DNA from: Methylorubrum rhodinum
Lineage (GTDB): Bacteria; Pseudomonadota; Alphaproteobacteria; Rhizobiales; Beijerinckiaceae
NCBI RefSeq assembly: GCF_014199935.1
Contig: NZ_JACHOP010000028.1
Location: 1-64,000, forward strand
Reading direction: 5' to 3'
DNA: 64,000 bases
In this document: in pieces, positions 41,302-49,724 of the stretch
Numbering within the stretch: the stretch's first letter is position 1
Layout: each line of letters starts with the position of its first letter
The notes under the pieces: generated by a model
Seen by the model: the letters and a program-made list of their open reading frames with translations, nothing else
What the model was told of the DNA's origin: nothing
The model's database searches: none
Translations under genes and position numbers: made by a program

Positions 41302-44297
41302 CAGGCGGGCTCCTTCTCGGCGTCCGCTCTCGCTTCTGCCTCGGCTTCCGTGGCTCGGGTGCGGCGCAGCGACTGGTGGGCCAATGCCACCAGCATCAGG
41401 GCGCTGGCGCCGACGACGAGGACCATGATGCCGAGATCGAACACCAGCGCACTCGCCACCGGCACCTTCCCGAGCACCGGCGGCTTCCAATAGGTGAAGA
41501 AGGCGGTGAGGTAGGGGCGCCCGAACAGCCAGGAGCCGGCGCCCGCGAGCGCCGCGATCAGCATGCCGGCGCCGATCCAGGCGATCGGCTGGATGCGCAG
41601 CCGCTCCTCCACCCACTGCGCGCCGTTGGTCATGTATTGCAGCATGAAGGCGACGGTCATGGCGATGCCGGCGGCAAAGCCCCCGCCCGGCAGGTCGTGG
41701 CCGCGCAGGAACAGGTGCAGCGCGAGCAGCACGATGAAGGGGAACAGCCACGTCGTCACCACGCGGGGCACCAGCAGCGCGTCGGCGGTGGTGTGGCCGG
41801 GCTCGCGGCCCTCGCGGGCGTGGTCGTAGGCGTCGTGGCGGACCTGTTGCGCTGGGCGCTCCAGGCTGTCGGGGGCGGGGCGGAAGCGGCGCAGCAGCGC
41901 GAACACGGTCAGCCCGACGACGCCGAGCACGCAGATCTCGCCGAGCGTGTCGAAGGCGCGGAAATCGACCAGCAGCACGTTGACGACGTTGCGCCCGCCC
42001 GCCTGCGGATAGGCCTCCTCGACGAACCAGCGGCTGATGCCGTCGACGGCGGGCCGCGTCATAACCGCGTAGGCGAGCCCGGCGAGGCCAAAGCCGACGA
42101 GGCCGGCGATGCAGAGGTCGATCAGGCGGCGGCGCTTGCCCCGCGCCTCCTCCGAGGCCGGCACCGGGATCGCCGCGTCGCGCTTCGGGAGCCAGCGCAG
42201 GCCCAGGAGCAGCATCACCGTGGTGACGATCTCGACGAGGATCTGCGTCACCGCGAGGTCGGGGGCCGAGAGCCAGAGGAAGGTGAGGCTGCTGACGAGG
42301 CCGGCGCCGCCGACGAAGATCGCCGCCGAGAGCCGGTGGTACTTCGCCCGCTCCGCCGCGCCGATGGCGCAGGCCGCGCCCACCCCCCACATCAGGGCGA
42401 AGGCGGGATCGAACTGGGTCAGGCGGCCCGGCGCCGTTAGGTCGAGCCCGCGGGCGGCGCCGGCGGCGAGCGCCACCGTGAGCGCGGTCAGGAACAGGAT
42501 GCGCAGTTGCGGCTGGAGCCGCTCGGTGCCGAGTTGCCCCTCCAGCCAGCGGGCGCCGCGCACGAGGCCGGTCATCGCGCGCTCGAACAGCCAGCCGCCG
42601 TCGAGCCGGTCCATCAGCCACGGGCCGCCGCGGGGGTTGGTGTTGATGCGCTTGCCGAAGATGAAATACAGCGCCACGCCGCCGATCAGCGCCGCGACGC
42701 TCATGGCGAGCGGCGCGTTGAAGCCGTGCCAGATCGCGAGGCTGTAGTCGGGCGTGCGCTCGCCGAGCACCGCCCGCACCGCGCCCGCCAGCACCGGGCC
42801 GATGGTGAGGTTCGGCACGAGGCCGATGGCGATGCAGGTGAGCACCAGCGCCTCGATCGGGATGCGCATCCAGCGCACCGGCTCGTGGGGGGCGTGCGGC
42901 AGGTCGTGCGGGGGCGGCCCGAAGAAGGTCTGGCGGATGAAGCGCAGCGAGTAGAGCATGGTGAAGGCCGAGGCCACCGTCGCCAGCACCGGCAGCGCGA
43001 GGTGGAGCGGATGGTCGCCGGTGGCATCGACCGCCTCCGAGAGAAACATCTCCTTCGACAGGAAGCCGTTCAGCAGCGGCACGCCTGCCATGGCGGCGGC
43101 GGCCACCATCGCGAGCGTGGCGGTGTAGGGCATCGCCCGCCACAACCCGCTGAGGCGGCGCATGTCGCGCGTGCCGGTCTCGTGGTCGATGATGCCCGCG
43201 GCCATGAACAGCGACGCCTTGAAGGTCGCGTGGTTCACCACGTGGAAGATCGCGGCGACGACCGCCAGCGGCGAATCGAGCCCGAGCAGCAGGGTGATCA
43301 GCCCGAGATGGCTGATGGTGGAGTAGGCGAGCAGGCCCTTCAGGTCGTGCTGGAAGATCGCGGACCACGCGCCGACCAGCATCGTCGCCATGCCGAGGCC
43401 GCCGACGATCCAGTACCACGCCTCGGTGCCGGCCAGCACCGGCCAGAGCCGAATCATCAGGAAGATGCCGGCCTTCACCATGGTGGCCGAGTGCAGGTAG
43501 GCGCTGATCGGCGTCGGCGCCGCCATGGCACGCGGCAGCCAGATGTGGAACGGGAACTGCGCCGACTTGGTGAGGGCGCCCGCCAGCACGAGGATCAGCG
43601 CCGGCAGGTAGAGCGGGCTCTCGCGGATCGCGTCGCCCGAGGCCAGCACCGTGTCGAGGTCGTAGCTGCCGACGATCTTCCCGATCAGGATCACGCCGAC
43701 GAGCAGGCACAGGCCGCCCGCGGCGGTGACGGTGAGCGCCATGCGGGCGCCGTCGCGGGCGGAGGCGTTGTCCGACCAGTAGCCGATCAGCAGGAACGAG
43801 ACGACCGAGGTCAGCTCCCAGAACACCACGAGCTGGATGAGGTTGCCGGACAGCACGATGCCGAGCATCGCGCCGACGAAGGCGAGGAAGTAGCAGAACA
43901 GCCGCGGCACCGGATCGGCGGCGGCCATGTAGTAGCGCGCGTAGAGCACCACCAGCGCGCCGATGCCGAGCACCAGCATCGCGAACAGCCAGGCCAGGCG
44001 ATCGAGCCGCAGGACGAACCGGACGCCGAGCGTCGGCAGCCAGTCCACCGCGACGCTGATCGGCGTGTCCCCGATCAGCGGGTAGAGGCCGGCGATGCAG
44101 CCGAGGCTCACCAGCATCACGCCGCCCGCCAGCGCCGCGGCGGCGTTGCGGGCCGAGCCCGGCAGGCAGACCGCGACGAGGCTGCCGAGGAAGGGCAGGA
44201 TCGCGGCGAGCGCGACGAGCAGCTGAGGCGTCGAGGCTGAGGGCAAGGAACGAGGCTCGCGGGCACGGGCGCCGCTTGTCCGGGCGGTGCCGTTCAT
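41301..44297 (-). CDS. mnhA: Fused Mrp/Mnh antiporter subunits A and B
   Basis: A 998-residue NuoL-like subunit fused to MnhB, as in group 2 Mrp systems. The A part (1-770) includes VLRLDRLAWLFAMLVLGIGA, FPFHIWLPRAMAAPTPISAY with channel residues, and SATMVKAGIFLMIRLWPVL. A DUF4040-type segment follows, then the B domain (about 800-970) with HDLPGGGFAAGIAMTVAFML and a hydrophobic C-terminus. It is the first gene of the six-gene operon and starts 140 bp after the stop of the ModE-like gene, so the operon promoter is in that gap. It would extrude Na+ or K+ in exchange for protons. Confidence 0.94.
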   Translation of the reverse strand: MNGTARTSGARAREPRSLPSASTPQLLVALAAILPFLGSLVAVCLPGSARNAAAALAGGVMLVSLGCIAGLYPLIGDTPISVAVDWLPTLGVRFVLRLDRLAWLFAMLVLGIGALVVLYARYYMAAADPVPRLFCYFLAFVGAMLGIVLSGNLIQLVVFWELTSVVSFLLIGYWSDNASARDGARMALTVTAAGGLCLLVGVILIGKIVGSYDLDTVLASGDAIRESPLYLPALILVLAGALTKSAQFPFHIWLPRAMAAPTPISAYLHSATMVKAGIFLMIRLWPVLAGTEAWYWIVGGLGMATMLVGAWSAIFQHDLKGLLAYSTISHLGLITLLLGLDSPLAVVAAIFHVVNHATFKASLFMAAGIIDHETGTRDMRRLSGLWRAMPYTATLAMVAAAAMAGVPLLNGFLSKEMFLSEAVDATGDHPLHLALPVLATVASAFTMLYSLRFIRQTFFGPPPHDLPHAPHEPVRWMRIPIEALVLTCIAIGLVPNLTIGPVLAGAVRAVLGERTPDYSLAIWHGFNAPLAMSVAALIGGVALYFIFGKRINTNPRGGPWLMDRLDGGWLFERAMTGLVRGARWLEGQLGTERLQPQLRILFLTALTVALAAGAARGLDLTAPGRLTQFDPAFALMWGVGAACAIGAAERAKYHRLSAAIFVGGAGLVSSLTFLWLSAPDLAVTQILVEIVTTVMLLLGLRWLPKRDAAIPVPASEEARGKRRRLIDLCIAGLVGFGLAGLAYAVMTRPAVDGISRWFVEEAYPQAGGRNVVNVLLVDFRAFDTLGEICVLGVVGLTVFALLRRFRPAPDSLERPAQQVRHDAYDHAREGREPGHTTADALLVPRVVTTWLFPFIVLLALHLFLRGHDLPGGGFAAGIAMTVAFMLQYMTNGAQWVEERLRIQPIAWIGAGMLIAALAGAGSWLFGRPYLTAFFTYWKPPVLGKVPVASALVFDLGIMVLVVGASALMLVALAHQSLRRTRATEAEAEARADAEKEPA

Positions 44298-44436
44298 CCA
44301 GGGGGCGTGGGGGCGCTTCTAGCAGAACGAAGCGCGACGCGAACCGCATCCCTGCACCGGAACCGACAGGGCGGATTCTCGAGAGCCGCGCCGCGCATTC
44401 TCTCGACGATCCGGCTTCCGCGTCCTCGGAAGGCGC

Positions 44437-45489
44437 TCAGCCCGTCGCGGCGACGCGGTAACCCGCCGTGCGGCCGGCACGCTCCCGGATCGCCGCGATC
44501 AGGCCGTCGAGCTCGGGCGCGGCGAGGGAGGGGCTGGCGGCGAAGTAATAGGTCTCCCATCCGACCGGAACGAAGTCGAGGCCGAGGCGCTCGGCCGCCG
44601 CCCGCACGCCGAGGCCGGCATCCGCGGCGCCGCAGGCGATCACCGCCGCGACGGCCTGATGGGTGAACTCCTCGACCGCGTAGCCCTGGATCGCCTCGGG
44701 CCCCAATCCCGCCTGGGCCAGCATCCGGTCGAACCAGTCGCGCGTGCCCGATCCCCGCTGGCGGTTGACGTAGCGCACGCCCTCGCCCGCGAGGTCGGCC
44801 ACGCCGCGGATACGTCGCGGGTTGCCCGGCGCGAGCAGCAGGCCCTGCTCCCGCTCGAACAGCGGGTGCACGACGAGGCCCGCCCCCGCATCGACGGAGG
44901 AGAACGGCGCACCGGCCTCGGCCGGCGCCTGCGCACCGCAATGGAAGCCCGCCGCATCGGCGCTTCCCTCGAGGAGGCGCTCCACCGCCGCGCGACTGCC
45001 CATCACGGACAGCGCGACGTCGCCCCGCTCGCCCAGAACCTCGACCACCAGCGGATCGTGGCTCGCCGCCAGCTTCGGCGCGCCGGCCCGGCCCGTGAGA
45101 AGCCGGCGCAGCCGCTGCTCGGCGGCGCGGGTCTCGCGCACGAACCCGGATTCGAGCCCGGCCGCGGCCGCGGAGAAGGTCTCGGCGAGCGCGGTGCCGA
45201 ACTCCGTCAGCGCCGTGCCGTGGCCGCGGGTCTTGCGCACCAGGGGGCGGCCGAGCGCCGCCTCGTAGGTCTGAAGCCGCGCCCAGGCGGCACGGTAGGA
45301 CAGGCCGAGGGCGTCGGCGAAGCCCTGCACCGATCCTGTCCTGCGAATCGCGTCGAACACCACCATCAGGTCGGCGACGGCGAGTTCGCTCGCGCCGATC
45401 CGAACCGTGCCGCCGAGCCCGAGCGTCACCGCGATACCTGGATCATCGGACGCACGATTCATATTGATGGCGTCCGCAACGTCATTCAC
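44437..45489 (-). CDS. ModE-like helix-turn-helix regulator with substrate-binding domain
   Basis: A 350-residue transcription regulator. The winged HTH (about 38-100) resembles ModE and LysR-like domains: FDAIRRTGSVQGFADALGLS, YRAAWARLQTYEAALGRPLV and RKTRGHGTALTEFG. The C-terminal domain (about 130-350) is periplasmic-binding-protein-like and related to molybdate- or tungstate-binding domains, with VNRQRGSGTRDWFDRMLAQA around the ligand pocket. The ligand is probably an oxyanion, though not certain. A ribosome-binding site GGGAGA precedes the ATG at 45489; an inner ATG at 45462 is possible. It is divergent from the recombinase gene across a 117-bp gap. Confidence 0.8.
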   Translation of the reverse strand: MNDVADAINMNRASDDPGIAVTLGLGGTVRIGASELAVADLMVVFDAIRRTGSVQGFADALGLSYRAAWARLQTYEAALGRPLVRKTRGHGTALTEFGTALAETFSAAAAGLESGFVRETRAAEQRLRRLLTGRAGAPKLAASHDPLVVEVLGERGDVALSVMGSRAAVERLLEGSADAAGFHCGAQAPAEAGAPFSSVDAGAGLVVHPLFEREQGLLLAPGNPRRIRGVADLAGEGVRYVNRQRGSGTRDWFDRMLAQAGLGPEAIQGYAVEEFTHQAVAAVIACGAADAGLGVRAAAERLGLDFVPVGWETYYFAASPSLAAPELDGLIAAIRERAGRTAGYRVAATG

Positions 45490-45606
45490 AACAGGATCTC
45501 CCGCGTCAAGGGCCGTGGCGGCGCGAGGTTACCGTCGCAGCGGCCCAGGCCGAGACGGTGCGCTTCGCCGAGACCGCCCGAGGGACGCACCATCGACCGG
45601 CCCCGG

Positions 45607-46329
45607 ATGACCACGGACCTGTTCGTTTCCTACCTCCGTCCCGCCGGATCTGCACGGGGACCGTCCGGCGAGAGCCTCGCGTCGCAACGGGCGGCGGTCG
45701 CGCGGCACCTCGGCCGACGCGGGCACCTCGTCGCGGAGGTCGTCGGCCGCGGGTCCGACGCGGGGTCGCCGGACCTGAGCGAGGCGCTCGCCCTGTGCCG
45801 CCGCCACGGTGCGACGCTGCTGATGGCAGACCTCGGCGCGCTGGGCGAGGACCCGATCTTCCTGCGCGAGCTGAGCCGGACCCTGCGCCGCCTGGACCTG
45901 CGCTTCGCCGCAGCCGACCGGCCGGAAGCCAGCGAGCTGACGCTCGGCATCATGGCCGCGGTGGCCGAGGCCGAGGATCGGCTCGGCGTCGTCCGCACGC
46001 CCGAATCCATGGCGCGCCGCCGCGCGTTCTACGCGCGCTTCACGGCCGAGCGGCGCGGCCGGGCCGCGGCCGAGAGCGGCGGCGAGACCGTCCCCGACGC
46101 GGCGGGGGCCCGCCCCTTGTCGGAGAGCCGCGGCCGCAGCACGTCGCGCAGCCGGGAGCGGGCGGAGGAGGTGGCACCGATCCTCACGGCGATCCGCGCC
46201 GCGGGCGCCGAGACCCTGGAGCAGGTCGCCAACGCCCTCAACGCCCTCGGCATCCCCTCCGCGCGAGGGAACCGCTGGTATCCGATGCAGGTCACCCGCA
46301 TCGAGAAGCGCCTCGCATCCGCGAGCTGA
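45607..46329 (+). CDS. Serine-recombinase-like protein lacking the catalytic serine
   Basis: A 240-residue protein with the order of a small resolvase: N-terminal catalytic domain (1-125) and a C-terminal recombinase-type HTH region (about 180-240, TLEQVANALNALGIPSARGN). In active relatives the start reads YLRVSTxxQ; here it is YLRPAGSARGPSGESLASQ, so the catalytic Ser is replaced at residue 13 by Ala. Later landmarks are kept, such as ELTLGIMAAVAEAEDR. It probably binds DNA without cutting it. A tRNA-Thr lies 300 bp downstream, which suits a mobile-element history. The start at 45607 follows an extended upstream open frame that is not family-like. Confidence 0.78.
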   Translation: MTTDLFVSYLRPAGSARGPSGESLASQRAAVARHLGRRGHLVAEVVGRGSDAGSPDLSEALALCRRHGATLLMADLGALGEDPIFLRELSRTLRRLDLRFAAADRPEASELTLGIMAAVAEAEDRLGVVRTPESMARRRAFYARFTAERRGRAAAESGGETVPDAAGARPLSESRGRSTSRSRERAEEVAPILTAIRAAGAETLEQVANALNALGIPSARGNRWYPMQVTRIEKRLASAS

Positions 46330-46627
46330 GACCGCCTGCGGAGGCGAGCCGGGCGCGAGCGGCATTCGACATTCGTTCGAATGGAGGCGGCGCGGATCCT
46401 CACCGGGTCGACGAGCAGCCCCGCCGCCCGATCTGCCGACGGACCGGCTGGGCCTCAAGTCTCCGCACCGCCCTCGCGAACGGCGTGACGACAGGCCTCT
46501 CACGCACGGGGCCTCTAGGCCGGCACCGGCGACGAGGAGAGAGCCATGAGCGTCCGGCCGTAGCGCCGACGCTTGCTCTCTGTTTACCGGAGGGCGTCTT
46601 CAGGTCATCAGATGAAGACGAGTGTAG

Positions 46628-46703
46628 TGGTGCCGCAAGAGGGATTCGAACCCCCGACCCCCTCATTACGAATGAGGTGCTCTACCAGCTGAGCTATTGC
46701 GGC
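46628..46703 (-). tRNA. tRNA-Thr (CGU anticodon)
   Basis: A 76-nt minus-strand tRNA beginning GCCGCAATAGCTCAG, with anticodon loop TTCGTAA (CGU), T-arm GGTTCGAATCC and an encoded CCA. Confidence 0.96.
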
Positions 46704-46824
46704 ATTCCCGTCCGGACGGGCCCTGGCGGGCGGTCCGCGATCGTGGGCGGGTCTTAGACGGATGGGGCGGTCTTGGCAAGCCTTGGGCGTCGGTCGACGG
46801 CGCCTAGGATGGGCGCGGCCGGCC

Positions 46825-47331
46825 TCAAGCGGCCTCCGCCGCGACGACGGTCCAGGGCTCTTCGAAGACGTGCTCTTCGAGGTTCGGGCCGGGACCGCCG
46901 CGGTCGATCACGAGAAAGTCCTGGGGGGCGCCGACCGGCGTCAGCACGCCGTGCCAGACGCCAAGTCCGTAGCAGACGCCCTGGCCCGGCGCGGTGAGGA
47001 AGGCGAGTGGCCGGCCGGGGCGGCCGTCCTCGTCGGGGCAGACCACGACGAGGAACGGGGCCGGGCTCAGCGGCACGAAGGCCTGGGCGCCGAGCAGATG
47101 GCGCTCGACGAGGCTCAAGCGGAGGGGCAGCGGGTACGGCTCGGCCTCGACATGGCCGATCACCACGCGGCTTCCCTCGCCCGACACCTGCACCTCGGCG
47201 AGGTCGTGGTAGCGGCGCGCCTTGCCGGCGTTCATCGGCCGGGGCGCGACCGCTTCCTTGTCGATCACCGTGCCGAACGGGGCGAAAGCCTCCGCCGTCA
47301 GCGGCGCGATGCGAATCGTGCGCGCGCTCAT
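46825..47331 (-). CDS. allA: Ureidoglycolate lyase (ureidoglycolate to glyoxylate and urea)
   Basis: A 168-residue enzyme of the AllA cupin fold that splits (S)-ureidoglycolate into glyoxylate and urea, the last step of the ureide route before glyoxylate use. Landmarks are MSARTIRIAPLTAEAFAPFG, RYHDLAEVQVSGEGSRVVIG with the metal or substrate histidine, HLLGAQAFVPLSPAPFLVVV and GLGVWHGVLTPVGAPQDFLV with a second histidine. It overlaps the upstream ureidoglycine aminohydrolase gene by 4 bp (ATGA). It is the last gene of its unit. Confidence 0.9.
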   Translation of the reverse strand: MSARTIRIAPLTAEAFAPFGTVIDKEAVAPRPMNAGKARRYHDLAEVQVSGEGSRVVIGHVEAEPYPLPLRLSLVERHLLGAQAFVPLSPAPFLVVVCPDEDGRPGRPLAFLTAPGQGVCYGLGVWHGVLTPVGAPQDFLVIDRGGPGPNLEEHVFEEPWTVVAAEAA

Positions 47332-48167
47332 CGGGCCGACCGGAACGGCGTGAGCGCGGGGTGGCGGTTCACGTCCTTGTAGAGCAGGTAGCGGAACGGG
47401 CCGGGGCCGGCAGCGTAACAGGCCTGCGGGCAGAAGGCGCGCAGCCACATATAGTCGCCCGCCTCGACCTCGACCCAGTCGCGGTTGAGCCGGTACACCG
47501 CCTTGCCCTCCAGCACGAACAGGCCGTGCTCCATCACGTGCGTCTCCTCGAACGGAATCGAGCCGCCCGGCTGGAAGGTGACGATGTTGACGTGCATGTC
47601 GTGGCGCACGTCGTCGGGCGCGACGAAGCGGGTGGTGGCCCAGGCGCCGTCGGTGCCCGGCATCGCCACGGGGGTGATGGTGCGCTCGTCGGCGACGAAG
47701 GCGGGCGGCACCTCGATGCCCGGCACGCGCTCGTAGGCCTTGCGGACCCAGTGGAAGCGGGCGGGCTCCGCGCCGTCGTTGCGCAGGCTCCAGACGGCGC
47801 CCGGCGGCAGGTAGACGTAGCTGCCGGGTTGCAGCGCGTGTGCCGTGCCGTCGAGGACGAGGCGCAAAGCCCCGCCGACCACGAACAGCACGCCCTCGGC
47901 CTGGGCCTCGGGCTCCGGCCGCTCGCTGCCGCCGCCGGGGGCTACTTCCATGAGATACTGCGAAAAAGTCTCGGAGAAGCCCGAGAGCGGACGCGACAGC
48001 ATCCAGGCCCGCGTGCCGTCCCAGAACGGCAGCACGCTGGTGACGATGTCGCTCATCACGCCCTTGGGGATCACCGCGTAGGCCTCGGTAAACACGGCGC
48101 GGCCGGTCATCAGCGCGGTCTGGGGCGGGAGGCCGCCGCAGGGCGGGTTGTAGGGGGAGGCGGTCAT
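47328..48167 (-). CDS. allE: (S)-ureidoglycine aminohydrolase, bicupin
   Basis: A 279-residue double-cupin enzyme that removes ammonia from ureidoglycine to give ureidoglycolate. The C-terminal cupin carries the metal ligands in EETHVMEHGLFVLEG (two His and a Glu) and the N-terminal cupin ends DGTAHALQPGSYVYLPPGAV. This matches YlbA/AllE in length and layout. The start at 48167 (MTASPYNPPCGG) is chosen; the upstream open frame covers a palindromic repeat. It overlaps allA by 4 bp. It lies 195 bp downstream of the amidohydrolase gene, with the family D repeat between. Confidence 0.9.
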   Translation of the reverse strand: MTASPYNPPCGGLPPQTALMTGRAVFTEAYAVIPKGVMSDIVTSVLPFWDGTRAWMLSRPLSGFSETFSQYLMEVAPGGGSERPEPEAQAEGVLFVVGGALRLVLDGTAHALQPGSYVYLPPGAVWSLRNDGAEPARFHWVRKAYERVPGIEVPPAFVADERTITPVAMPGTDGAWATTRFVAPDDVRHDMHVNIVTFQPGGSIPFEETHVMEHGLFVLEGKAVYRLNRDWVEVEAGDYMWLRAFCPQACYAAGPGPFRYLLYKDVNRHPALTPFRSAR

Positions 48168-48234
48168 CGGAAGGGCTCCGGGATTTCCAAGGCTATCGCG
48201 TTCACGCATCGCACGGTGTGTAGGATGAGGCGTT

Positions 48235-48351
48235 CTCCTCCCCCTTGTGGGGAGGAGGGAGGAGGTGGGGGTGGGGGTGGTGCCGGATGAAGCTCGGCGA
48301 TCCATCCTGAACCACCCCCACCCCGAACCCCTCCCCGCAAGGGGGAGGGGA
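48235..48351. repeat. Palindromic GC-rich repeat, family D
   Basis: Imperfect inverted repeat of about 45 bp per arm. The left arm is CTCCTCCCCCTTGTGGGGAG followed by runs of GGTGGGGGTGG; the right arm is ACCACCCCCACCCCGAACCC with CTCCCCGCAAGGGGGAGGGG. The central 25 bp is unpaired. It fills most of the gap between the amidohydrolase gene and the allE start. Confidence 0.8.
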
Positions 48352-48362
48352 CTCACCTGCGC

Positions 48363-49724
48363 TCAGCGCGCCTCATCGCGCACGAGGTCGGCGGCGAGCG
48401 CGTTGTGGCGGGCGGCGAGCGTGCGGGTGTCGACGGTGGTGAGCCGGCCCTCGCGCACGACGACACGGCCGTTGATGACGCTCCAGGCGACGCGCTGCGG
48501 CGCGCAGAAGACCAAAGCCGCGACCGGATCGTGCAGGGCGCCCGCGGTCTCCAGTCCCCGCATGTCGAAGGCGACCACGTCGGCCGCCATGCCGGGCATG
48601 AGAGCGCCGATGTCGTCGCGGTCGAGCACCTGCGCGCCGCCGCGGGTGGCGATTTCCAGAGCCTCGCGGCCGGTCATGGCGGCGGGGCCGAAGCCGACGC
48701 GGGCCAGCAGCATGGCCTGGCGCGCCTCGCCGAGCATGTGCGAGCCGTCGTTGGAGGCCGAGCCATCGACGCCGAGGCCGACGCTGACGCCCTCGCAGCG
48801 CATCCGCCCGACCGGGGCGATGCCCGAGGCCAGCCGCATGTTCGAGCAGGGGCAGTGGGCGACGCCGGTGCGCGTACGCCCGAACAGCTTGATACCGGGC
48901 TCGTCGAGCTTGACGCAGTGGGCGTGCCAGACGTCGTGCCCGGTCCAGCCGAGTTCGGCCGCGTATTCGGCCGGGGTCATCCCGAACTTTTCGCGGCTGT
49001 AGGCGACGTCGTCGGCGGTCTCGGCCAGATGCGTGTGCAGGCCGACGCCGTAGGCGCGGGCGAGCACGGCCGATTCGCGCATCAGGTCGCGGCTGACCGA
49101 GAAGGGCGAGCACGGCGCCACCACGATGCGGCGCATGGAGAAGCGCGTCGCATCGTGCCAGCGCTCGATCAGGCGGCGGGTCTCGGTGAGGATCGCGCCC
49201 TCGTCCTCGACCACCGCATCGGGGGGCAGGCCGCCCTTGCTCTCGCCGACGCTCATGGAACCGCGCGCCGCGTGGAAGCGCATGCCGATGCCCTCGGCCG
49301 CCTCGATCGAATCGTCCAGCCGGCAGCCGTTGGGGTAGATGTAGAGATGGTCGCTCGACGTGGTGCAGCCGGACAGGATCAGTTCGGCCATCGCGGTCTG
49401 GGTCGAGACACGGATCATCTCCGGCGTCAGCCGCGCCCAGATCGGGTAGAGTGCCTTCAACCAGCCGAACAGCTCGGCGTCCTGGGCGCCGGGCACCGCG
49501 CGGGTCAGGGTCTGGTACATGTGGTGGTGGGTGTTGACGAGGCCCGGCATCACCACGTGCCCGGACATGTCGATCACCTCGTCCGCCGTCTCCGGCAGCG
49601 TGTCCATGGCGCCGACCGCGACGATGCGGTTGCCCTCGATATAGACCCCGCCGCCGCGGATTTCCCGGCGCCCCTCGTCCATCGTGACGAGGACGTCGGC
49701 GTTCTTCAGAAGCAGCGAGCTCAT
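48363..49724 (-). CDS. 8-oxoguanine deaminase-type amidohydrolase
   Basis: A 453-residue amidohydrolase that most resembles 8-oxoguanine deaminase, which would convert 8-oxoguanine to urate. Visible metal-binding residues are in GLVNTHHHMYQTLTRAVPG (HxH), VGLHTHLAE and WHAHCVKLDE (histidines), and VGLGVDGSASNDGSHML (Asp). The motif set also occurs in chlorohydrolases, guanine deaminases and related enzymes, so the substrate is inferred from overall resemblance and from the neighbour: puuD, a urate oxidase gene, ends at its start (ATGA overlap). A role in salvage of oxidised guanine is plausible. Confidence 0.78.
   Translation of the reverse strand: MSSLLLKNADVLVTMDEGRREIRGGGVYIEGNRIVAVGAMDTLPETADEVIDMSGHVVMPGLVNTHHHMYQTLTRAVPGAQDAELFGWLKALYPIWARLTPEMIRVSTQTAMAELILSGCTTSSDHLYIYPNGCRLDDSIEAAEGIGMRFHAARGSMSVGESKGGLPPDAVVEDEGAILTETRRLIERWHDATRFSMRRIVVAPCSPFSVSRDLMRESAVLARAYGVGLHTHLAETADDVAYSREKFGMTPAEYAAELGWTGHDVWHAHCVKLDEPGIKLFGRTRTGVAHCPCSNMRLASGIAPVGRMRCEGVSVGLGVDGSASNDGSHMLGEARQAMLLARVGFGPAAMTGREALEIATRGGAQVLDRDDIGALMPGMAADVVAFDMRGLETAGALHDPVAALVFCAPQRVAWSVINGRVVVREGRLTTVDTRTLAARHNALAADLVRDEAR

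Noticed and set aside
46370-46383. Inverted repeat CATTCG-TT-CGAATG in the 298-bp gap after the recombinase gene
   Set aside because: It is short and unlinked to a promoter; nothing else of note was seen in the gap.
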